This document shows, in pieces, positions 24,000 through 33,628 of a DNA stretch of 43,565 nucleotides. The notes beneath the pieces are model-generated. The model was not told where the DNA came from and searched no databases. It worked only from the letters and a program-made list of their open reading frames with translations. A program made the translations under genes and the position numbers. The stretch is from the NCBI RefSeq assembly GCF_937958655.1, contig NZ_CALGNH010000029.1, positions 1-43,565 on the forward strand. The letters are read 5' to 3'. Source of the stretch: an uncultured Winogradskyella sp. GTDB lineage: Bacteria > Bacteroidota > Bacteroidia > Flavobacteriales > Flavobacteriaceae. How positions within the stretch are numbered: the stretch's first letter is position 1; each line of letters begins with the position of its first letter.

Positions 24000-24037
24000 T
24001 CAATTATAAAATCTGAGATTAATTAAAATAGAAATAA

Positions 24038-25075
24038 TTAGGCTTCTTCAACCGTTTTGCGCAGTCTTGTTCTTCTATCAAAGGCTTGTAACTTGTCTAA
24101 AACTTTACTCTCTAAAAAGTCAATTACCTTTTCCTCTACTTTATGTTTATTTTTATAAACCTTGTTGATATAAGTAATGCCACCTGGTGACATTACGTTG
24201 ACCTCTACAAGCTTACCACCAATAACATCAATACCAACAAAATATAACCCATCCTTAACTAATTTTGGGCCTATTTGTTTGCATAAAGCCTTTTCCGCTT
24301 TGGTAAGTGAATGTTTTTGTACACTCCCACCTGCAGACACATTAGAACGATGATCATCCGATCCTGGTACACGTTTCATTGCCCCTACGGGTTCCCCATT
24401 CAACAATAAAATTCTTACATCACCTTGATCTGCACCTTCAATGTAATCTTGAAGGATTACATAATTAGACTCATCATCACCAGTAGAAATATAAAAATCC
24501 AGCAGCGAATTAATATTGTTCATAGCCGACTTTTCAATAAGAATAACACCCGAACCACCAAAGCCATTTAATGGTTTTAAAATCATTTTATCAGCTTTAG
24601 ACTCTTTAATTTGCTTTATTAAATAATTTTTGTTTTTTGATACGTGGGTGTTTGGTATAATATTGCTATGTGCGTCACCAAAAGCAGCAGTATAAAGCTT
24701 ATTGTTGGCTTCGCGCATGCCTTGTAAAGAATTAACAATAAAAACATCATCCTTTACAGAATCGAGAAAGTTAAGCATTATTGGGTCTAATGGTGGATTA
24801 GCCCTAAAGAAAATAGCATCAAAACCAGCTAAAGGCAACATTTCCTCTCGTAATTTAGCTTTGTTATAAAACGATTTTAGCGATGAGGGTACTTTTTCCA
24901 TACGCCCAATAACATTACAAAACGCATTGGTAACACTATCTCTAATCGTTAGGTTAGCAGGAGTACATATAGCTACTCCGTGGCCTCTTTTAGCACATTC
25001 TTTTATTAAAGCTAAACTGGTATCATTTTCAGGATCTATAGTTTCCCAAGGATACATTATGAAGCAAACATTCAT
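24038..25075 (-). CDS. Glutathione synthetase-like ATP-grasp ligase
   Basis: A 345-residue ATP-grasp enzyme similar to prokaryotic GshB: FIMYPWETIDPENDTSLALIKEC (N-terminal domain), FDAIFFRANPPLDPIMLNFLD, then the ATP-binding core MILKPLNGFGGSGVILIEKS (about 160-180), VILQDYIEGADQGDVRILLLNGEPVGAMKRVP and GIDVIGGKLVEVNVMSPGG (Mg-binding Glu/Asn). It would activate a carboxylate as acyl phosphate and join it to an amine. No glutamate-cysteine ligase gene is adjacent, and its partners are an amidohydrolase, a TerB-like protein and a QEGLA peptidase, so true glutathione synthesis is not certain. First gene of the four-gene minus-strand operon. Confidence 0.9.
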   Translation of the reverse strand: MNVCFIMYPWETIDPENDTSLALIKECAKRGHGVAICTPANLTIRDSVTNAFCNVIGRMEKVPSSLKSFYNKAKLREEMLPLAGFDAIFFRANPPLDPIMLNFLDSVKDDVFIVNSLQGMREANNKLYTAAFGDAHSNIIPNTHVSKNKNYLIKQIKESKADKMILKPLNGFGGSGVILIEKSAMNNINSLLDFYISTGDDESNYVILQDYIEGADQGDVRILLLNGEPVGAMKRVPGSDDHRSNVSAGGSVQKHSLTKAEKALCKQIGPKLVKDGLYFVGIDVIGGKLVEVNVMSPGGITYINKVYKNKHKVEEKVIDFLESKVLDKLQAFDRRTRLRKTVEEA

Positions 25076-25137
25076 TCATTTATATTTTTGGTTAATCTTA
25101 ACTCTTTAAAGTTAAGGAGATTTAATGAAAAATGAAA

Positions 25138-26583
25138 TTATGAATCTAAATCAAAAGTCTCTGTAGGGTTTTCTGGGTCTATATAATCTAACATATTTTC
25201 GCCATCAGCAATAATCGAACAGACCGTGGCATCACCTGTTACATTGACTACAGTCCTAAACATATCTAAGATTCTATCTACAGGAAAGATTATAGCAATC
25301 CAAGCTGGGTTTAAGCCTACTGAACTTAGTACTATAATAAGCATTACTAAACCAGCGCTAGGTACTGCAGCAGAACCTATAGAGGCTAAAGTTGCCGTTA
25401 AAACTACTGTAACTTGTTGACCAATGGTTAGATCTATCATGTGCATTTGAGCTAAAAATATAACTGCAACGGCTTGATACAAGCTTGTACCATCCATGTT
25501 CACCGTAGCACCAATAGGCAAAACGAAACTGCTTATCTTTTTATTAACACCAAGGTTTTGCTCTACACATTCCATAGTTACAGGTAATGTTGCTGCGCTA
25601 CTCGATGTAGAAAATGCTAAAGTCTGTGCAGGACTCATAGATTTAAAGAATCCTGAGTATGGTATTTTACGAACAAACATCTTTAAAACAAGCGGATATA
25701 TAACAAAAATCATCAGTAATAAGCCAATAAGTACAGTAAGTGAATACCAACTTAACCCTTTAAAGATTTCTACAACTTTTCCAATATCGTTACCTGCCAT
25801 TTTACTTACAACACCAGCTAGTAAAGCAAATACAAAAAATGGTGCTGCTTGCATAACAAGATCTACCATCTTTAAAAACACCTCATTTATACCATCTACT
25901 AAATTAAGAACAGGCTGCGACTTATCTTTTGATATAAATAATAAACAAACTCCAAAAAACACAGCAAAGAAAATGATCTGAAGCATTAGACCATTGTTAG
26001 ATAACGAATAGAAGAAGTTGCTTGGTACGATATCTACAAGTGGTTGTAATGGCGAGGTTTCTTTTTTACTTTTAACCGCTTTCATTTTGTCTGCCACTGC
26101 AGCATTTTGCAATTCATTTTTAGACAATTCTGAAATCTCTTGTGCACGTTTAAAAAACTTTGGGTCTTTAAGATAGTTAATACCGTCTTTAATTTCATAA
26201 CCTTCAGCATCAGCCCATATTTCATAACTTATTCTGTTGTCTACTCTACTCTCTTCATCAATTAATTTACCTGGGCTAATGACGTTTACTAAAAGTAAAC
26301 CTAAGGCAATAGCAGATACTGTCGTTAACAAATAAATACCTAAAGTTTTACCACCCATTCTACCTAAGCTAGAGGGATCACCAATATTGGCAACGCCTCC
26401 TATTATAGAAAATAATACTAAAGGCACTGCAATTAATTTTAGAAGATTTATAAATATAGTCCCAAAAGGATCAATCCAATTAATAGTAAATTCACTCCAG
26501 CCCATTGAACTCGATATTAAGGCCCAAATAATACCAAGTACCATTCCGATAATAATCTTCCAGTGTAATGCTAGTTTTTTCAT
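25138..26583 (-). CDS. Dicarboxylate/amino acid:cation symporter (DAACS family)
   Basis: A 481-residue inner-membrane secondary transporter of the GltP/DctA family. The N-terminal helices read LHWKIIIGMVLGIIWALISSS and NLLKLIAVPLVLFSIIGGVA. Hairpin loop HP1 is SSSAATLPVTMECVE (327-341) and TM7 has the ion-binding NMDGT (362-366), both intact. C-terminal HP2 and TM8 read SIGSAAVPSAGLVMLIIVL and VDRILDMFRTVVNVTGDA. It would import glutamate, aspartate or C4-dicarboxylates with Na+ or H+. Unlike E. coli GltP it has a hydrophilic insert of about 70 residues (107-180) between the third and fourth helices, a length seen in Bacteroidota members. Same strand as aroC, 109 bp away. Confidence 0.92.
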   Translation of the reverse strand: MKKLALHWKIIIGMVLGIIWALISSSMGWSEFTINWIDPFGTIFINLLKLIAVPLVLFSIIGGVANIGDPSSLGRMGGKTLGIYLLTTVSAIALGLLLVNVISPGKLIDEESRVDNRISYEIWADAEGYEIKDGINYLKDPKFFKRAQEISELSKNELQNAAVADKMKAVKSKKETSPLQPLVDIVPSNFFYSLSNNGLMLQIIFFAVFFGVCLLFISKDKSQPVLNLVDGINEVFLKMVDLVMQAAPFFVFALLAGVVSKMAGNDIGKVVEIFKGLSWYSLTVLIGLLLMIFVIYPLVLKMFVRKIPYSGFFKSMSPAQTLAFSTSSSAATLPVTMECVEQNLGVNKKISSFVLPIGATVNMDGTSLYQAVAVIFLAQMHMIDLTIGQQVTVVLTATLASIGSAAVPSAGLVMLIIVLSSVGLNPAWIAIIFPVDRILDMFRTVVNVTGDATVCSIIADGENMLDYIDPENPTETFDLDS

Positions 26584-26692
26584 AAGCCCATACTAACCTT
26601 CGCTTTAGGAAGGAATTTTTCTATATATTAAATTTCCGCTTAGCGGTTTTATGCGTATAGCTAAGATAGATAACTGCTTAAATATAAGGTTA

Positions 26693-27763
26693 TTACCAAT
26701 CGCGAGATTCTTGTCTACGCAAGAGTACGTAATCTGCCAATACCAATGCAGCCATAGCCTCAACAATTGGTACTGCTCTTGGCACCACACAAGGATCGTG
26801 TCTGCCTTTACCTTGCATCTCTACAGTTTCACCAGCACTATTAATAGTATCTTGTTTTTGAAGTGTAGTTGCTACAGGTTTAAAAGCAACTCTAAAATAG
26901 ATATCCATTCCGTTACTTATGCCACCTTGTACGCCACCAGATAAATTAGTTTGTGTACTTCCGTCTTCATTAAATTTATCGTTATGATTGCTACCTTTCA
27001 TTCTTGCTCCACAAAAACCACTACCATACTCAAAGCCTTTTACGGCATTTATAGATAGCATTGCTTTTCCGAGTTCTGCATGTAATTTATCAAATACAGG
27101 CTCTCCTAATCCTACAGGAACATTTTGAAGCACACAAGTAATCGTACCTCCTATGGTATCACCCTCTTTTTTTACCTCTTGTACTTTTGCTATCATTTTT
27201 TCTGCAATAGCTTCATTTGGGCAACGAATAACATTAGAATCTATCTTAGAAAAATCTAAGTCTTTATAAGGTTTTTCTAAGAAAATATCACCAACAGAAG
27301 AAGTGAATGCATTAATAGCAACAGAATTTAGAAATTGCTTTGCAATAGCACCAGCTACAACTCTACTTGCGGTTTCCCTTGCTGAACTTCGTCCACCACC
27401 TCTATAATCTCTTACTCCATACTTTTTATCATAAGTATAGTCCGCATGACTTGGACGATACACATCCTTTATATGAGAATAATCTTTAGATTTTTGATTT
27501 GTATTTTTAATGATAAAACCAATTGGTGTTCCTGTGGTTATACCTTCAAAGATACCAGATAAAAACTCTACAGTATCTGGTTCTTTTCGTTGTGTTACAA
27601 TTTTTGATTGTCCTGGCTTACGACGATCTAACTCATACTGAATGGCTTCAAAATCTAATTTTAAACCAGATGGACAGCCATCTATAATTCCACCAATCGC
27701 AATACCATGAGACTCGCCAAACGTGGTAAGTCTAAATAATTTTCCAAAGGAATTTCCTGCCAT
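26693..27763 (-). CDS. aroC: Chorismate synthase
   Basis: A 356-residue enzyme that converts EPSP to chorismate with reduced FMN, the last step of the shikimate pathway. Signatures: [17 protein letters not shown] at the N-terminus, [15 protein letters not shown] (about 133-147) in the centre and [20 protein letters not shown] (about 240-260), followed by [10 protein letters not shown] and [12 protein letters not shown]. Length is normal for the family. No other shikimate gene is adjacent. A 109-bp gap separates it from the downstream symporter gene on the same strand. Confidence 0.97.
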   Translation of the reverse strand: MAGNSFGKLFRLTTFGESHGIAIGGIIDGCPSGLKLDFEAIQYELDRRKPGQSKIVTQRKEPDTVEFLSGIFEGITTGTPIGFIIKNTNQKSKDYSHIKDVYRPSHADYTYDKKYGVRDYRGGGRSSARETASRVVAGAIAKQFLNSVAINAFTSSVGDIFLEKPYKDLDFSKIDSNVIRCPNEAIAEKMIAKVQEVKKEGDTIGGTITCVLQNVPVGLGEPVFDKLHAELGKAMLSINAVKGFEYGSGFCGARMKGSNHNDKFNEDGSTQTNLSGGVQGGISNGMDIYFRVAFKPVATTLQKQDTINSAGETVEMQGKGRHDPCVVPRAVPIVEAMAALVLADYVLLRRQESRDW

Positions 27764-27963
27764 TAATAAATATTTTGCGCTAATGTAAATGTATTATTAC
27801 AGAAACAAAAATCACTGTTGATATTTCGGTATAAAGTAGATCAAATATTAACTTTATATAAATCGAATAACATTCGCTTAACAATTTACTTATACTTTAT
27901 TAATCAAGGCTTTACATCTTGTTAATATGAGTTGTTGTTCTTTGTGCAAAAGTTAAAGTTGTT

Positions 27964-28788
27964 TTGAAAATTAAACGTAAAGTTGAAATTGCAATTATTT
28001 CTAATACTCGTCTCGGTAGCCTTAATGGTGAAGACGAACGTCTACTTGCGTATCTAAATAGTATTGAGCCTAAACTATTAATTTTAACTGGCGATATTTT
28101 TGACGCTAACCCATGTGAAAAGCCCAACCTTTCTGAGCATCATCTAAAGATCATTAAAAAAATAATGGATTTTGCGACCAAAGGCACAGAAGTAAAATGT
28201 ATTACGAGTAATACCATAAAAGCTTTGAGTGCATTTGTTAAATCTAAACATGTAAACCTTATTATAACCAATCAAACACTACTAAATGTTGACGGTAAAA
28301 GAGTTTGGATTTTTAATGGTGATAATTTTGGTGCTCTAATTCAAATTTTAATTTGGTTTGCTAAACGCTGCCCTTTTCTTTACAGAATTACGCTTAGGTT
28401 TAATCAATTTGCAGCTTACAGTTTAGAAAAGCTAAGAAAAAACCGATGTGCGACTTTTTTAAATATAAAGGGTATAAAAAACGTAGAACAATTTCCGTTA
28501 GACACTGAAAAGGTTGTAGTAGATTTAGCCATTAAAAATAACTGTGATTATGTACTTTGTGGACACTTAGGTAGACCTAAAATTGAAATTAAAGAAAACA
28601 AATATGGTAAGGTAACTTACCTAAATTCTGGGGCATGGACAGAACATTTTACGGCCTTAGAGTATCAGTTTAAACGTTGGAAAATTTATAATTACAAGGA
28701 AAACAAACTGTCAACTTTAATTAGTAATGAAGTTATAAAAGAAATTAATGAGAACGATTTTATTGCGGCTTTAACCCTTGTTAAATAG
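27964..28788 (+). CDS. LpxH-like calcineurin phosphoesterase paralogue with lost metal ligands
   Basis: A 274-residue protein with the whole architecture of UDP-2,3-diacylglucosamine hydrolase-like phosphoesterases (N-terminal IKRKVEIAIISN, core GDIFD, C-terminal CGHLGRPKI, then YLNSGAW). Most metal ligands are changed: the expected DxH at 14-16 is N-T-R, the expected GNHD at about 82-85 is SNTI (His to Thr84), the expected FHGD is FNGD (His to Asn118), and GHxH is GHLG (second His to Gly203). Only Asp44, Asp47, Asn83 and His201 remain, so hydrolysis is unlikely; it may be a regulatory pseudoenzyme. The start is TTG 27964: there is no upstream ATG before an in-frame stop at 27928, and the N-terminus matches homologues. 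The ORF is intact. Confidence 0.85.
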   Translation: MKIKRKVEIAIISNTRLGSLNGEDERLLAYLNSIEPKLLILTGDIFDANPCEKPNLSEHHLKIIKKIMDFATKGTEVKCITSNTIKALSAFVKSKHVNLIITNQTLLNVDGKRVWIFNGDNFGALIQILIWFAKRCPFLYRITLRFNQFAAYSLEKLRKNRCATFLNIKGIKNVEQFPLDTEKVVVDLAIKNNCDYVLCGHLGRPKIEIKENKYGKVTYLNSGAWTEHFTALEYQFKRWKIYNYKENKLSTLISNEVIKEINENDFIAALTLVK

Positions 28789-28802
28789 CCATAGCTGAAA
28801 CA

Positions 28803-31748
28803 TCAAATCAATGCTTCTTTTAAAATGGTAACAGGATGCTTAGCTAATCTGCCTGTACCATCTTTAATTTGATGCCTGCAACTCGTACCATTAGCCGCAA
28901 TAATAATATCTGATTTCGCTTTTCGTATCGCAGGAAAGAGTGTTTGCTCGCCGATTTGCATACTCACGTCATAATGCTGTTTTTCATAACCAAAACTACC
29001 AGCCATACCGCAGCATCCACTAGGTATAATCGTAACTGAATAGTTTTGAGGTAAATTCAATATATCAAAGCTCGATTTTTGGTTAGCTAAAGCTTTTTGA
29101 TGACAATGTCCATGGAACTTAATAGCCTTTGCTTCATTAATAAACTGATTAGACTTTATATGCCCTAATTGAATCTCTTGTTGAATAAATTGTTCAATTA
29201 AAAATGTCCTATTTGCTATAGCTTTTGCCGCAGCTTTATCATCAGCTAATTTTGGATATTCGTCCTTAAAAGTAAGTATTGCTGAAGGTTCAATTCCTAA
29301 TAAATAAAAATCATCATTGACATGGCCTTTAAAGAAATTTACATTTTCATTTGCAATAGCCTTTACTTCTTTTAAAAATCCTTTAGACAAATAGGTTCTA
29401 CCACTTTCTAAACGACTAATTGGCAATACATTATAACCTAATGATTCAAGTAGAAATTTAGAATCTATTGCTATTGAAGATTCTAAGTAATTTGTAAACT
29501 CATCTACGAATAAAACTACAGTTTTAATGGGGTTTTTAAAAGCTAAAATTGAGTCTAAACTTTCAGTTTTACTATGAATATTTGTGTAAGATTTGGATAC
29601 CTCAGGAAAGCTACGTTTAGGATGGATTCCTAAAGCTAATTTCATAAAACTCGATACAAATTTAGTCTTAAATAATGCATTGTAAAAGCTTGGAGCTTTT
29701 GAAGTTATTTTGTTATACTTAGTCGCATTTGCAAAAAAACGATCTTTAAATTTATAGCCGTTTGCTTCTTGATAATGGTATAGGAATTCTGCTTTTAAAC
29801 TCGCTACGTCCACACTACTTGGACATTCGCTGGCACAGGCTTTACAACTAAGACATAAATCAAAAACACCTTTTAATTCTTTGTGATTAAATTTATTCTC
29901 CTTTTCCGAATGGGTTAAAAATTCTCTAAGCGCATTAGCTCTTGCTCTTGTGGTATCTTTTTCATTCTTTGTAGCTCTGTAACTAGGGCACATAGTACCA
30001 CCAAACTCAGGTAACTTTCTACAATCACCAGACCCATTGCACTTCTCCGCTTCCCTTAAAATACCTTTAGATTTTGAAAAATCTAGAATTGTTTCTATTG
30101 CTGGTTCTTCCTTATCAGCGCCATAGCGAAGATTTTGATCCATCGGCAAGGCATTAACAATTTTACCAGGATTAAAAATACAATTTGGATCAAACGCAGA
30201 TTGAATACGTTTTAAAATTTGATAATTGGCATCACCAATCATCATGGGTATAAATTCTGAACGTACAATACCATCTCCATGCTCACCAGACATAGCACCT
30301 TTATAGGTTTTTACAAGTTTTGCAACATTTGTGGTAATAGCTCTAAACTCACTAACATCGTCGGCATTTTTGAGGTTTAATATTGGTCTTAGATGCAACT
30401 CACCTGCACCAGCATGTGCATAGTACACCGCATTTTGGTTATGCGATTTCATTAACGCGGTAAAGTCAGAAATATAATCGTTAAGATCATCTAATGCTAC
30501 GGCAGTATCTTCAATACAAGCTACTGTTTTTTTATCGCCAATGATATTACCTAGCAAGCCTAAACCTGCTTTGCGCAATTCAAAAGCCTTAATAATGGCA
30601 TTACCTTTTAATACAGGCGACGCATAACTTAAATTAAGCGTATTAATTGTTACCAGCAATTCATCTATTTGCTGTTGGAGTGCTTTTTGGGTATCTGCTT
30701 TTAATTCGCACATTAAAATGGCTACCGGTTCACCTTCTATAAAAGATCTGTTTGTTTGTTGTCTTTTATTGTGTTTTGTAAGATTAAGAATGGTATCATC
30801 CATCATCTCACAGGTGTATAAATTATGCTGCATAAGTGGTTTTACCGCCTTCATGCAGTTACCAATACTACTAAAGTGTAAGGCCACCATAGCACTTTGT
30901 TCTGGCGGTAATTCATCTAACTGTAAGGTTATTTCTGTAGTAAAAGCCAAAGTACCCTCGCTACCTGTTAATAACTTACACATATTAAATGCATTAGTAA
31001 TACTTTCACCTTCTAAAGCTAATGATTGTGTAAAAACCTTAGACTTAATTAACTCATCTATAGCGTAACCTGTATTTCTTCTATGAATTTCAGGTTTTGG
31101 GAATTGCGCTTCTATTTCTTTTTTAACAGCGTCTGGCTCTAAGGCCTCATAGATTGTTTTATAAATGTGACCTTCTTGTGTGTTTAACTTTAGCTTATCT
31201 TTAAATTGGCTAGAGGATAAATTTGAAAATTCAACCAGAGAACCATCGCTCAACAAAACCTTCATGCTTAACACCTTATCCCTTGTAACACCAAACCGTA
31301 TGGATGTAGTGCCAGAAGAATTATTACCTACCATGCCACCAATCATACATCGGTTAGATGTTGAAGTATTTGGCCCAAAAAACAACCCAAAAGGCTTCAA
31401 ATAATTATTTAGCTCATCCCTTACCACTCCTGGTTGTACAGTTACAGTACGTGCATTTTCATTTACATTTAAAATCTTGGTAAAATATTTAGACACATCA
31501 ACTACAATACCGTTACCTACAACTTGGCCTGCTAAAGAAGTTCCTGCTGTTCTAGGTATTAAGGATGTGTTATTTGTGTTTGCAAAACGAATAAGTTCTT
31601 TAATGTCATCAACGGTCTTTGGTAGCGCTACTGCCAAGGGCATCATTCTATAAACCGAGGCATCCGTTGCATAGAGCTTTAACATTAAATCGTCAAAACA
31701 CAGCTCACCATGAAGCTTTAATTTTAACGCACTTAAAAGTTTTTTCAT
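28803..31748 (-). CDS. YdiJ-like FAD and Fe-S dehydrogenase (2-hydroxyacid oxidation)
   Basis: A 981-residue fusion. The N-terminal FAD domain of the VAO/GlcD type (about 40-240) has LIPRTAGTSLAGQVVGNGIVVDVSKYF and VGNNSSGTTSIRFG. FAD-oxidase_C (about 270-530) has YYAHAGAGELHLRP and GEHGDGIVRSEF. A bacterial-type 4Fe-4S region (about 570-660) has CNGSGDCRKL, MCPSYRAT and LCLSCKACASECPSSVDV. The C-terminal CCG domain has FHGHCHQKAL and PSGCCGMAGSFGYE. This is the YdiJ/GlcD-GlcF layout; members oxidise D-2-hydroxyglutarate, D-lactate or glycolate and pass electrons to the quinone pool. The substrate cannot be told here. It converges on the LpxH-like gene 14 bp away. Confidence 0.93.
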   Translation of the reverse strand: MKKLLSALKLKLHGELCFDDLMLKLYATDASVYRMMPLAVALPKTVDDIKELIRFANTNNTSLIPRTAGTSLAGQVVGNGIVVDVSKYFTKILNVNENARTVTVQPGVVRDELNNYLKPFGLFFGPNTSTSNRCMIGGMVGNNSSGTTSIRFGVTRDKVLSMKVLLSDGSLVEFSNLSSSQFKDKLKLNTQEGHIYKTIYEALEPDAVKKEIEAQFPKPEIHRRNTGYAIDELIKSKVFTQSLALEGESITNAFNMCKLLTGSEGTLAFTTEITLQLDELPPEQSAMVALHFSSIGNCMKAVKPLMQHNLYTCEMMDDTILNLTKHNKRQQTNRSFIEGEPVAILMCELKADTQKALQQQIDELLVTINTLNLSYASPVLKGNAIIKAFELRKAGLGLLGNIIGDKKTVACIEDTAVALDDLNDYISDFTALMKSHNQNAVYYAHAGAGELHLRPILNLKNADDVSEFRAITTNVAKLVKTYKGAMSGEHGDGIVRSEFIPMMIGDANYQILKRIQSAFDPNCIFNPGKIVNALPMDQNLRYGADKEEPAIETILDFSKSKGILREAEKCNGSGDCRKLPEFGGTMCPSYRATKNEKDTTRARANALREFLTHSEKENKFNHKELKGVFDLCLSCKACASECPSSVDVASLKAEFLYHYQEANGYKFKDRFFANATKYNKITSKAPSFYNALFKTKFVSSFMKLALGIHPKRSFPEVSKSYTNIHSKTESLDSILAFKNPIKTVVLFVDEFTNYLESSIAIDSKFLLESLGYNVLPISRLESGRTYLSKGFLKEVKAIANENVNFFKGHVNDDFYLLGIEPSAILTFKDEYPKLADDKAAAKAIANRTFLIEQFIQQEIQLGHIKSNQFINEAKAIKFHGHCHQKALANQKSSFDILNLPQNYSVTIIPSGCCGMAGSFGYEKQHYDVSMQIGEQTLFPAIRKAKSDIIIAANGTSCRHQIKDGTGRLAKHPVTILKEALI

Positions 31749-31878
31749 TTAGAAGTATTAAAATAAAATGATAATAAAAGAGTTTTAAAATTATCTTTAA
31801 GGATCAATTTCACTGTCAAATTTAATATAATTTTACGCTTGAATCTAATACAACAATCTGAATTTAAACTTTAATTTT

Positions 31879-32349
31879 ATGAAAAAAATAGCTTTTATAG
31901 GTGTCTTATTTATAGCTTTTACATTAACATCTAACGCACAAGAGATAGCTGAAAACGCCATTGGTTTACGCTTAGGAGATAGTGATGCCTTTGGTGCTGA
32001 AATATCTTACCAACGTGCTCTGGGCAGTAACAATAGATTAGAAGTTGACTTAGGCTGGCGAAGTGGCAATAACTTTGATGGGTTTAAGCTCACAGGACTA
32101 TACCAATGGGTTTGGCAATTAGATGGTGATTTTAATTGGTACGCTGGTGCTGGTGGTGGATTGGGATCATTTAATATTGATAATGCTGATAACGACACGT
32201 TTGCCTTTATTGCTGGCGATATTGGTATTGAATATAATTTTGATATCCCACTATTACTATCTTTAGATTTTAGGCCAGAACTAGGTTTTGGAGATTTTAA
32301 TGATGATTTAGGTTTTGATATAGCTTTAGGAGTTAGATACCAATTCTAA
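31879..32349 (+). CDS. Small outer-membrane beta-barrel protein
   Basis: A 156-residue protein with a signal peptide (1-20, TLTSNAQ). The mature part consists of alternating polar and aromatic strands with turns rich in Gly and Asp: ENAIGLRLGDSDAFGAEISYQ, NRLEVDLGWRSG, FKLTGLYQWVWQL, FNWYAGAGGGLG and FDIALGVRYQF. The C-terminal Phe is typical of outer-membrane barrels, giving about 8 strands, similar to OmpX/OmpA-type transmembrane domains. No peptidoglycan-binding domain. It is convergent with no near neighbour and is preceded by the minus-strand dehydrogenase gene. Its role, porin-like or structural, is not known. Confidence 0.8.
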   Translation: MKKIAFIGVLFIAFTLTSNAQEIAENAIGLRLGDSDAFGAEISYQRALGSNNRLEVDLGWRSGNNFDGFKLTGLYQWVWQLDGDFNWYAGAGGGLGSFNIDNADNDTFAFIAGDIGIEYNFDIPLLLSLDFRPELGFGDFNDDLGFDIALGVRYQF

Positions 32350-32465
32350 ACCAAAATAGACCTTATAATCAGAAGCTGTGTAAAACGCGACAGTTTAGAT
32401 GTTCTGAAAACAAATTCAGACCTATGTATTTGAGTTTTTTAGACAGCTTTTTTTATGCCTGTATA

Positions 32466-32498
32466 TTGAAATTTACAGCCTAAAATTGCTTAATTTTG
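32466..32498 (+). promoter_or_regulatory. Bacteroidota-type promoter of gcvT
   Basis: A TTG (32466-32468) and TAATTTTG (32491-32498), separated by 22 bp, fit the flavobacterial -33/-7 pattern. The -7 element ends 26 bp before the gcvT ATG. The best-matched promoter seen in the window. Confidence 0.55.
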
Positions 32499-32524
32499 CG
32501 CAACTTAATTAAAAAACATAGTCA

Positions 32525-33607
32525 ATGAAAAATACAGCATTAACAACTACTCACGAAGCATTAGGCGCCAAAATGGTACCATTTGCTGGTTATAATATGC
32601 CTGTGCAATACGAAGGTGTTACCATAGAGCACGAGACCGTTCGTAGTGCTGTAGGTGTTTTTGATGTGTCTCATATGGGTGAGTTTTTAATTGAGGGGCC
32701 TAAGGCTTTAGAATTGATTCAACAAGTATCGAGTAACGACGCTTCTAAACTCCAAATTGGCAAAGCACAATACAGTTGCTTACCAAATGATGATGGTGGT
32801 ATTGTAGATGATTTAATTATTTATAAAATTAAAGATGAAAGTTACTTATTGGTCGTTAATGCTAGTAATATAGAAAAAGACTGGAACTGGATAGCGTCTA
32901 AAAACGATGTAGGTGCTAATATGCGAGATTTGAGCGAAGATTATTCTCTACTAGCTATACAAGGGCCAAAGGCTGTAGAAGCTATGCAATCCTTAACAAG
33001 CCATGATTTATCTGCTATTAAATTTTACAACTTTGAAGTTGGAGACTTTGCAGGCGTAGCAAACGTTATTATTTCTGCAACAGGTTATACTGGTAGTGGT
33101 GGATTTGAAATTTATTGTAAAAACTCAGAAGTAAAACAAATCTGGGACAAGGTATTACAAGCTGGTGCGGATTTTGGTATTAAACCTATTGGCTTAGCGG
33201 CAAGAGACACTTTAAGATTAGAAATGGGCTACTGCTTATACGGCAACGATATTGATGACACCACCTCTCCTATTGAAGCTGGTTTAGGCTGGGTTTGTAA
33301 ATTCAACAAAGACTTTACCAATAGTGAGGCACTAAAGGCTGAAAAAGAGAGGACTCCAGAGCACAAATTAGTAGCGTTTAAAATGGAAGAACGTGGTATT
33401 CCTCGTCATGGTTATGATATTGTAGACGGCAATGGCACTACTATTGGCAATGTTACGTCTGGTACTATGAGTCCAAGTTTGGGTTATGGTATTGGCTTAG
33501 GGTATGTTCCTAAAATTTTTGCTAAGGTAGATAGTAAAATTAATATACAGGTGCGCAAAAAGGCAATTCCCGCAACCGTCGTTAAATTGCCTTTTTACAA
33601 AGCATAA
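32525..33607 (+). CDS. gcvT: Aminomethyltransferase (glycine cleavage T-protein)
   Basis: A 360-residue tetrahydrofolate-dependent enzyme that takes the aminomethyl group from the lipoyl H-protein to give methylene-THF and ammonia. Recognisable blocks: [69 protein letters not shown] (substrate-binding region), [29 protein letters not shown] and [20 protein letters not shown]. Length is normal. GcvH and GcvP are not in this window. It has a good promoter upstream and is followed at 21 bp by an RmlD-like gene in the same direction, so the two may be co-transcribed. Confidence 0.96.
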   Translation: MKNTALTTTHEALGAKMVPFAGYNMPVQYEGVTIEHETVRSAVGVFDVSHMGEFLIEGPKALELIQQVSSNDASKLQIGKAQYSCLPNDDGGIVDDLIIYKIKDESYLLVVNASNIEKDWNWIASKNDVGANMRDLSEDYSLLAIQGPKAVEAMQSLTSHDLSAIKFYNFEVGDFAGVANVIISATGYTGSGGFEIYCKNSEVKQIWDKVLQAGADFGIKPIGLAARDTLRLEMGYCLYGNDIDDTTSPIEAGLGWVCKFNKDFTNSEALKAEKERTPEHKLVAFKMEERGIPRHGYDIVDGNGTTIGNVTSGTMSPSLGYGIGLGYVPKIFAKVDSKINIQVRKKAIPATVVKLPFYKA

Positions 33608-33628
33608 CATAATGCTTCAGATTGATTA

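Noticed and set aside
25496..25981. Plus-strand open frame of 161 codons opposite the symporter gene
   Set aside because: Covered by intact symporter motifs (HP1, TM7) on the minus strand; no homology features in the translation.
26627..26652. CCGC-TTA-GCGG mini-hairpin between the symporter and aroC genes
   Set aside because: Stem too short and no terminal T-run on the transcribed (minus) strand; not a convincing terminator.
30718..31068. Plus-strand open frame of 116 codons within the YdiJ-like gene
   Set aside because: Entirely inside a strongly conserved minus-strand coding region (FAD-oxidase domain); low-complexity Ser/Leu-rich translation typical of a shadow frame.
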